A stretch of DNA of 64,000 nucleotides, taken from assembly GCF_019049255.1 (NCBI RefSeq), contig NZ_JAGMUJ010000023.1, forward strand, positions 32,992-96,991, written 5' to 3'. The DNA is from Streptomyces sp. AC558_RSS880 (GTDB lineage Bacteria > Actinomycetota > Actinomycetes > Streptomycetales > Streptomycetaceae). This document shows, one piece after another, positions 59,055 through 64,000 of this stretch (the first letter of the stretch is position 1; each line of letters starts with the position of its first letter). Under the pieces are notes generated by a model that was not told where the DNA came from, searched no databases, and was given only the letters and a program-made list of their open reading frames with translations. The translations under genes and the position numbers were made by a program.

Positions 59055-59720
59055 TCACGCCGTCCCGCAGCGACCGCGGAGGATCTCCACACCGTCGCCC
59101 TCGAGATCGTCGCAGTACGCCGCACGCCCGGTCATGGCCATGATCAGGGCCGTGGTGCTGCCGGACACGAGGGGCCCGGAACCGGCCGTGAACGGTCCGT
59201 CGTCCGCCACGAGTCCCAGGCCGCCGATGCGTCCCTTGGCGACGACCACGAGGTCCGAGCCCCGGTAGTACTCGGCCGTCCGGGTGACGACGTCGATCGG
59301 ATGGTCACGACGGATGCCCAGCGGGCGCCGGATGTCCTCTCCGTGCACGATCGTCTCGCCCAGCAGGGCGATGGCGGGCAGGGGAGGCTTGGTCGTGCTC
59401 GGGACGACACGCCGGAAACGCTCGAGGGTCTCGCCCGGGGTCGCGCCGAGCTGCTCGGCCAGCCGCACGGCCACCTGCCGGTCGAAGTCGAACCGGCAGC
59501 GGATCACCCCCGCCAGCCAGCGCACGGCGTTGAGACTGGCGCCCGCGGTCAGGTGCGCCAGCACCTCCCGCACCGTCAGACCGGCGCAGAGCGAGGGAGT
59601 CTCCCACTGCTCGTCCGTCAGATCCGCGAGATCGGCCGCCAGCGCCGCCCGCTCGGCGTGGATCAAGGGCCAGAGCCCGGTATCGCGATGGCGGTCTGCT
59701 GTCAGTGCCGGATCAGTCAT
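59055..59720 (-). CDS. maleylpyruvate isomerase-family (mycothiol-dependent/DinB-like) protein
   Basis: The product is 221 residues with the four-helix DinB-like fold. It has LIHAERAALAADLADLTDEQ, WETPSLCAGLTVREVLAHL with the first metal His, and LLGETIVHGEDIRRPLGI with the other two His ligands. It is typical of actinobacterial mycothiol-dependent enzymes; the substrate is not predictable. ATG 59720 has AGGAG ten bases upstream. It converges on the DM13 gene. Confidence 0.88.
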   Translation of the reverse strand: MTDPALTADRHRDTGLWPLIHAERAALAADLADLTDEQWETPSLCAGLTVREVLAHLTAGASLNAVRWLAGVIRCRFDFDRQVAVRLAEQLGATPGETLERFRRVVPSTTKPPLPAIALLGETIVHGEDIRRPLGIRRDHPIDVVTRTAEYYRGSDLVVVAKGRIGGLGLVADDGPFTAGSGPLVSGSTTALIMAMTGRAAYCDDLEGDGVEILRGRCGTA

Positions 59721-59988
59721 TCGGGCTGGACTCCTGTCAGGGGCCGTGGTCTGCGGTGCCCCCGGCCCGAACAACGGGCGTCCGGCGAGGGCGGTCCTGA
59801 AGGAGACTCCCGCTCCGGAGCGAAGTCATCGCCGGTGAGCGATCTTTCACCGCAGGGCTGCGGTCCGTCGGTATGCGACAGGTTGCCGGTGGTCGCGGGC
59901 GGCGAGCACGGCTTCGCGGGCGAGGGCGGCGACGGCACACCGAGGGCTGAGGAGGTGGGGTTCGAACTCCCAGCGGTTCAGTTCCCGC

Positions 59989-61410
59989 TCATGCCCTGCA
60001 CCAAGCGCTGAGCAGTTCCTCGGGGCCGTACACCGCCTGAAGACCGGAACAAGTGACCCCGCTGCGGGAGACCGCCACGAGCGGTACCGGCTCATCGGTG
60101 ATCGCTGCCCGGTGCTTCTGCAGCGCTGCCAGGTCGTGCCTGTCGAACGCGGAGTTCTCCAGCCACTTGACCGAACCGAGGAAGAGCAACTCCTTGGCCA
60201 CCGGCTGACGGTCGGCGCCCACCAGGTCGATCTCGACGTCGTTGCTGCGGGTCCAATACCCGCCGATCGCCGGGGCGGCGGGCAGGGGCCCCTCCGGCAG
60301 GAGGCGGGCGAGGGATTCCCGGACCAGGGGCTCGATCGCGCGGCCCCGCCAGCTCGTCCACCGTTCCTTGATCCGGCTCAGCGTGAGATCTCCCCGCATC
60401 CGCTCGATCTCCGCCATGTGCGGATCCAGAAAGGCCAGCCAGAATCGCAGGTAGGGGTCGGCCACCCGGTAGCGGCGTTCCTTCGACGGCCGCAGTGAGA
60501 GTGGCAGTTCGGCCGTCACCACCCGTTTCTCGGTCAGGACGTCCGCGGCCCGGGTGAGCGTGGTGTGGGCGATGCCGCCGGCGGCGCGCGCGATGTTGGT
60601 GAAGGTTCGCTCCCCGCTTCCGATGGCGCGCAGGACCTCCCTGCTCATCGCCTGCGGCGGAAACTCAGCGGCGAGGGAGCGTTCGGCGGAGACCAGCAGT
60701 GCCGAGATCGGATTGTCCAGCGAGTCGCGGAGGAACTCCCAGACGTCCGCTCCGGCCCGCCACTCGGCGCAGATCAGGGGGAGACCACCCGTGACCAGTG
60801 CGGCGTCGAACGTGGCTGCCGGGGACAGACCGAGCATCTCGCCGATGTCGGCCGGGTTCAGGGGCCCCACGACCATTTCCCGGCCGCGCTGGTGAAAGGG
60901 GCGGTCGTAACTGTTCAGCGCCTCCATCATCGACAGGTCGGACCCGACCAGGAGGAGAAGCACCGGCTTGCGGCTGAGGAGGCGGTCCCAGGCCCGTTGG
61001 AGCATGCCTTCGAAGGCGTCGATGCGGTCCATGAGATACGGAACCTCGTCGATGACGATCACGCTCGGACTGTCATCGGGAAGGATCTCCGCGAGCAGCC
61101 TGAACGCCGCGTTCCACTGATCGGGGGTTTCCTGCGAGAACAGTTCCCGCTCCGGCAGAGTGGACCTGTGCACGGCGTCGAGCAGCTCCGCCAGCTCGTC
61201 CTCTGCCGGGCCGCCCGCCGCGGTGAAGAAGAGGTTCGGCGCCTCGGTGCGGCGCAGGAACTCCTCGACGAGGCTGGACTTGCCCACCCTCCGCCTGCCC
61301 CGCATGAGGATGCACCGACCGGGCTTCAACAACCCCACGGCATCGCGGACCTCTTGAAAGGCGCGGCGGAGCACCTGCAGTTCTTGGTTCCGCCCGATGA
61401 AACGACGCAT
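59989..61410 (-). CDS. AAA ATPase with DUF234-type C-terminus
   Basis: The product is 473 residues. Residues 1-240 are an STAND-like AAA ATPase: FIGRNQELQVLRRAF, Walker A MRGRRRVGKSS, Walker B VIVIDEVPYL, and sensor LLLVGSDLSMM. A winged helix follows (about 265-330). The C-terminus is DUF234-like with nuclease-type acidic residues (YWTRSNDVEIDLVGADRQ, ELLFLGSVKW). Archaeal/bacterial relatives are of unknown function and patchily distributed, often mobile. The ATG follows GGGAG, and a 38-bp perfect palindrome lies 12 bp upstream. The gene is located directly downstream of tRNA-Ser(GGA). Confidence 0.88.
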   Translation of the reverse strand: MRRFIGRNQELQVLRRAFQEVRDAVGLLKPGRCILMRGRRRVGKSSLVEEFLRRTEAPNLFFTAAGGPAEDELAELLDAVHRSTLPERELFSQETPDQWNAAFRLLAEILPDDSPSVIVIDEVPYLMDRIDAFEGMLQRAWDRLLSRKPVLLLLVGSDLSMMEALNSYDRPFHQRGREMVVGPLNPADIGEMLGLSPAATFDAALVTGGLPLICAEWRAGADVWEFLRDSLDNPISALLVSAERSLAAEFPPQAMSREVLRAIGSGERTFTNIARAAGGIAHTTLTRAADVLTEKRVVTAELPLSLRPSKERRYRVADPYLRFWLAFLDPHMAEIERMRGDLTLSRIKERWTSWRGRAIEPLVRESLARLLPEGPLPAAPAIGGYWTRSNDVEIDLVGADRQPVAKELLFLGSVKWLENSAFDRHDLAALQKHRAAITDEPVPLVAVSRSGVTCSGLQAVYGPEELLSAWCRA

Positions 61411-61421
61411 GAGGAGACTCC

Positions 61422-61459
61422 CACTAGGGATAGTATCGGTACCGATACTATCCCTAGTG
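61422..61459. promoter_or_regulatory. 38-bp perfect palindrome upstream of the ATPase
   Basis: The left arm CACTAGGGATAGTATCGGT and its exact complement meet at 61440/61441 without a loop. The sequence is far more AT-rich than its surroundings and overlaps the probable ATPase promoter. It could be an operator for a dimeric or tetrameric regulator, or a cruciform or recombination site. Confidence 0.65.
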
Positions 61460-61592
61460 TAACCATCTATGTGGCGGCATCCGGCTGCGCCTCGTCGCTG
61501 TGCAGCCGGCACCCCGCCGGGATGGCGGAACCGCTGGCGCACACCGTGCTTCGCGTGGGGCGGCACGGAGGCGCCGGACCACGCTGGACAAC

Positions 61593-61630
61593 GTCGAAGG
61601 GCCCCACCGCAAGCGGTGGGGCCCTTCGAC
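61593..61630 (-). terminator. terminator after tRNA-Ser(GGA)
   Basis: Perfect 18-bp arms, GTCGAAGGGCCCCACCGC and its complement, are separated by two bases (AA). The hairpin lies 23 bp past the tRNA on the - strand. Confidence 0.75.
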
Positions 61631-61652
61631 AACGTGCCCGGTGAGGCACTGG

Positions 61653-61737
61653 CGGAGGATACGAGATTCGAACTCGTGAGGGGTTGCCCCCAACACGCTT
61701 TCCAAGCGTGCGCCCTAGGCCTCTAGGCGAATCCTCC
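61653..61737 (-). tRNA. tRNA-Ser(GGA)
   Basis: On the - strand, GGAGGAT pairs with ATCCTCC, a long variable arm (TTGGGGGCAACCCC) is present, the T-loop contains GTTCGAATC, and the anticodon loop TTGGAAA gives GGA. Length 85 nt. Confidence 0.95.
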
Positions 61738-61814
61738 GGTGGGAACATTACATGACCGAGAGGAGTGCTCGCGAACTCGTTCCTCGCCCGCGACATGGGG
61801 TAGCCTCTGCCGTA

Positions 61815-61900
61815 GCCCCTCACGCGGCGCTATCTGACTGAACTCCCCCAGGGCCGGAAGGCAGCAAGGGTAGGTCGGCTCTGGCGGGTGCGTGGGGGGC
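61815..61900 (+). ncRNA. ffs: signal recognition particle RNA, small bacterial type (4.5S)
   Basis: The conserved domain IV core is visible as GGCCGGAAGGCAGCAAGGG with the Ffh-binding internal loop and GGAA tetraloop. The closing stem pairs GCCCCTCACGC with GCGTGGGGGGC. Its place directly before dnaX is usual in actinobacteria. The ends are approximate. Confidence 0.92.
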
Positions 61901-61956
61901 GCTTGCGTTTCCGGCGCCGGGGCCGGTTGTCGGTGGGCGCCTATAACCTCGTATGC

Positions 61957-64000
61957 GTGTCGTCTCTCGCGCTCTACCGCCGTTACCGCCCGGAGTCCTT
62001 CGCCGAGGTCATCGGGCAGGAGCATGTCACTGACCCGTTGCAGCAGGCGCTGCGGAACAACCGGGTCAATCACGCGTACCTGTTCAGCGGTCCGCGTGGC
62101 TGCGGCAAGACGACCAGCGCGCGGATCCTGGCGCGGTGCCTGAACTGCGAGCAGGGTCCGACCCCGACGCCGTGCGGGGAGTGCCAGTCCTGCCGGGACC
62201 TCGCGCGCAACGGACCCGGTTCGATCGACGTCATCGAGATCGACGCCGCTTCCCACGGTGGCGTGGACGACGCCCGTGACCTGCGTGAGAAGGCGTTCTT
62301 CGGGCCCGCGGGCAGCCGGTACAAGATCTACATCATCGACGAGGCCCACATGGTCACGTCGGCCGGTTTCAACGCGCTGCTCAAGGTCGTCGAGGAGCCC
62401 CCGGAGCATCTGAAGTTCATCTTCGCGACCACCGAGCCCGAGAAGGTCATCGGGACCATCCGGTCGCGTACGCACCACTACCCGTTCCGGCTGGTGCCGC
62501 CCGGCACGCTGCGGGACTACCTCGGCGAGGTGTGCGGCAAGGAGGACATCCCCGTCGAGGAGGGCGTGCTGCCGCTCGTCGTGCGGGCCGGTGCCGGGTC
62601 CGTGCGTGACTCGATGTCCGTCATGGACCAGCTCCTCGCCGGTGCGGGTGCGGACGGTGTGACGTACGCCATGGCCACCTCCCTGCTGGGGTACACGGAC
62701 GGCTCGCTGCTTGACTCCGTCGTCGAGGCCTTCGCGACCGGTGACGGCGCCGCCGCCTTCGAGGTCGTCGACCGGGTGATCGAGGGGGGTAATGATCCGC
62801 GGCGGTTTGTCGCGGACCTGCTGGAGCGGCTGCGGGACCTCGTCATCCTCGCCGCCGTTCCCGATGCCGCCGAGAAGGGGCTCATCGACGCCCCCGCCGA
62901 CGTGATCGAGCGGATGCAGGCACAGGCCGGCACCTTCGGGGCCGCCGAGCTGAGCCGCGCCGCCGACCTCGTCAACGAGGGGCTCACCGAGATGCGCGGC
63001 GCCAACTCGCCGCGCCTCCAGCTCGAGCTGATCTGCGCGCGCGTGCTGCTGCCCGCCGCCTATGGCGACGAGCGCTCGGTCATGGCCCGGCTGGACCGGA
63101 TCGAGCGCGGTGTGAACTTCTCCGCGGGCGGCGCCGGCGCCGGTGTGCCCCCCATGGGGTACGTACCCGGGCCGGAGGTCCACGGAGGAGCGCCGGCAGG
63201 CCAGGCGGCTCAGGCGCCGGTCGCGCCGGGTGGGGGTCCCGCGGCCGCCCGGGCGGCGGTACGGGGGCCCGGTCCGGCACCTGCTCCGGCACCGTCCGCT
63301 CCCGCTCCCACTCCCGCTCCCGCGCCTGTTCCTCCCGCCCCGCAGGCTCAGCCTCCGGCGGCCGCCCCGGCCGCGGCCCCTGCGGCCCCCGGCGCCTGGC
63401 CCACCGCCGCCTCCGCCGGCAGCGGTGGCCGTCGGCCCGGCGGCTGGCCCACGGCTGCGGCTGCGGGCGGGGGACAGCCCCCGGCCGCACCCGGCGCACC
63501 CGCGCCGGTGTCCGCGCCCGCACCCGCCCCCCAGCCGGCCCCCGCGCCCTCGGGTGGCGGCGGCGGTCTCGACCCCCGCATGCTCTGGCCGAACATCCTG
63601 GAGACGGTCAAGAACCGTCGTCGCTTCACCTGGATCCTGCTCAGCCAGAACGCCCAGGTGACCGGTTTCGACGGCACGACGCTCCAGATCGGCTTCGTGA
63701 ACGCCGGCGCGCGGGACAACTTCCTCAGCAGCGGCAGCGAGGACGTACTGCGCCAGGCGCTGGCCGAGCAGTTCAACGTGCAGTGGAAGATCGAGGCGAT
63801 CGTCGACGCGTCCGGTGGCGGGGGCATGGCGGCACCTGCCCCGGCCGCACCGCCCGGCGGCCGTAACGACGGTGGGTACGGCAGCGGGTACGGCGGTGGC
63901 GGCACCGGTGCCGGAAGCGGCCAGCGCCCGCCCGCCCCCCAGACGAGCGCCCCGCCCGCGCCGCCGGCGAGCACTGCCCCGGCAGCGCCCGCGCCCACCC
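61957..64000 (+). CDS. dnaX: DNA polymerase III gamma/tau subunit, 3' end beyond window
   Basis: About 681 residues are visible. The clamp-loader ATPase opens SLALYRRYRPESFAEVIGQE. Walker A is GPRGCGKT (45-52), four zinc Cys are in CLNCEQGP and CGECQSC, Walker B-type DEAH starts at D128, and the sensor is FIFATTEPEKV. Domain III follows to about 390. A Pro/Ala-rich linker of about 150 residues then leads to a tau-like C-terminal domain (NILETVKNRRRFTWILLSQN). No Shine-Dalgarno precedes GTG 61957, and TATAAC at 61942-61947 suggests a leaderless transcript. Confidence 0.95.
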   Translation, partial: MSSLALYRRYRPESFAEVIGQEHVTDPLQQALRNNRVNHAYLFSGPRGCGKTTSARILARCLNCEQGPTPTPCGECQSCRDLARNGPGSIDVIEIDAASHGGVDDARDLREKAFFGPAGSRYKIYIIDEAHMVTSAGFNALLKVVEEPPEHLKFIFATTEPEKVIGTIRSRTHHYPFRLVPPGTLRDYLGEVCGKEDIPVEEGVLPLVVRAGAGSVRDSMSVMDQLLAGAGADGVTYAMATSLLGYTDGSLLDSVVEAFATGDGAAAFEVVDRVIEGGNDPRRFVADLLERLRDLVILAAVPDAAEKGLIDAPADVIERMQAQAGTFGAAELSRAADLVNEGLTEMRGANSPRLQLELICARVLLPAAYGDERSVMARLDRIERGVNFSAGGAGAGVPPMGYVPGPEVHGGAPAGQAAQAPVAPGGGPAAARAAVRGPGPAPAPAPSAPAPTPAPAPVPPAPQAQPPAAAPAAAPAAPGAWPTAASAGSGGRRPGGWPTAAAAGGGQPPAAPGAPAPVSAPAPAPQPAPAPSGGGGGLDPRMLWPNILETVKNRRRFTWILLSQNAQVTGFDGTTLQIGFVNAGARDNFLSSGSEDVLRQALAEQFNVQWKIEAIVDASGGGGMAAPAPAAPPGGRNDGGYGSGYGGGGTGAGSGQRPPAPQTSAPPAPPASTAPAAPAPT

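Noticed and set aside
59955..59985. Possible tRNA T-arm fragment (GGTTCGAACTC) near the ATPase gene end, as an att copy of tRNA-Ser(GGA)
   Set aside because: Only about ten bases resemble a generic T-loop, and the neighbouring tRNA 3' end is not repeated there.
61422..61459. The 38-bp palindrome as a transcription terminator
   Set aside because: It lies just upstream of a start codon, has no loop and no following T-run, and the tRNA has its own hairpin at 61593-61630.

Overview
The window is a stretch of high-GC actinobacterial chromosome, almost certainly Streptomyces. The reasons are the very GC-rich third codon positions, frequent GTG starts and GTGA/ATGA overlaps, paired SigF/SigN-type sigma factors, an SSI-type protease inhibitor, small SRP RNA beside dnaX, and a tadA-upp neighbourhood that from memory matches the S. 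coelicolor core near SCO3970-SCO4067. Because of the GC bias, long spurious frames lie opposite nearly every gene, and these were left out.

Layout. 1-10.3 kb: a secreted protein with a PD-(D/E)XK-like signature (cut by the left edge), a divergent unknown gene, Xaa-Pro aminopeptidase, a GAF/PP2C protein lacking one metal ligand, a degenerate primase-polymerase-fold protein, a SEC-C protein, an RsbW-type ATPase and a glycerophosphodiester phosphodiesterase. 10.6-14 kb: an HtrA-like protease, then tRNA-Ser(UGA), whose 3' end is repeated 1.65 kb downstream. The two copies bracket a decayed integrative element holding a frameshifted YdcF-like gene and a truncated GntR/UTRA fragment. 14-27 kb: three conserved genes of unknown or partly known function, a small secreted protein, an ECF sigma factor, an acyl-CoA synthetase, a divergent MFS/TetR pair with two visible operators, and a 1564-residue PAS/kinase/receiver protein whose catalytic residues have been lost.

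27-38 kb: an SSI-type inhibitor, tRNA-Ser(GCU) and tRNA-Arg(ACG), a potassium channel/DUF7144/MarR group, an HGxxPAAWTG-type protein, a DUF2797 protein, an amidohydrolase, and a tight operon of response regulator, sensor kinase, GT2-GtrA glycosyltransferase and ArnT/PMT-type mannosyl/arabinosyl transferase. 38-51 kb: an F420/PPOX protein, a STAS protein, a GAF-ANTAR regulator, a MarR-MFS-YceI operon whose exporter carries fused carboxypeptidase-regulatory-like domains, sigN and sigF, a Dabb protein with a small membrane protein, tRNA-Ser(CGA), tadA and its partner gene, upp, and a LytR_C protein.

51-64 kb: a perfect-looking iron box lies between a siderophore-interacting reductase and an overlapping operon of penicillin-acylase-like hydrolase, GNAT, cupin and SDR genes. 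After it come a CopC-CopD copper protein, a DM13 protein, a mycothiol-dependent family protein, an AAA ATPase preceded by a 38-bp perfect palindrome, tRNA-Ser(GGA), SRP RNA, and dnaX running off the right edge. Most of the window is conserved core. The clearest accessory parts are the tRNA-Ser(UGA) element, the iron-box operon and the ATPase/palindrome unit. All statements rest on reading the sequence and on remembered family features; no database search was possible.
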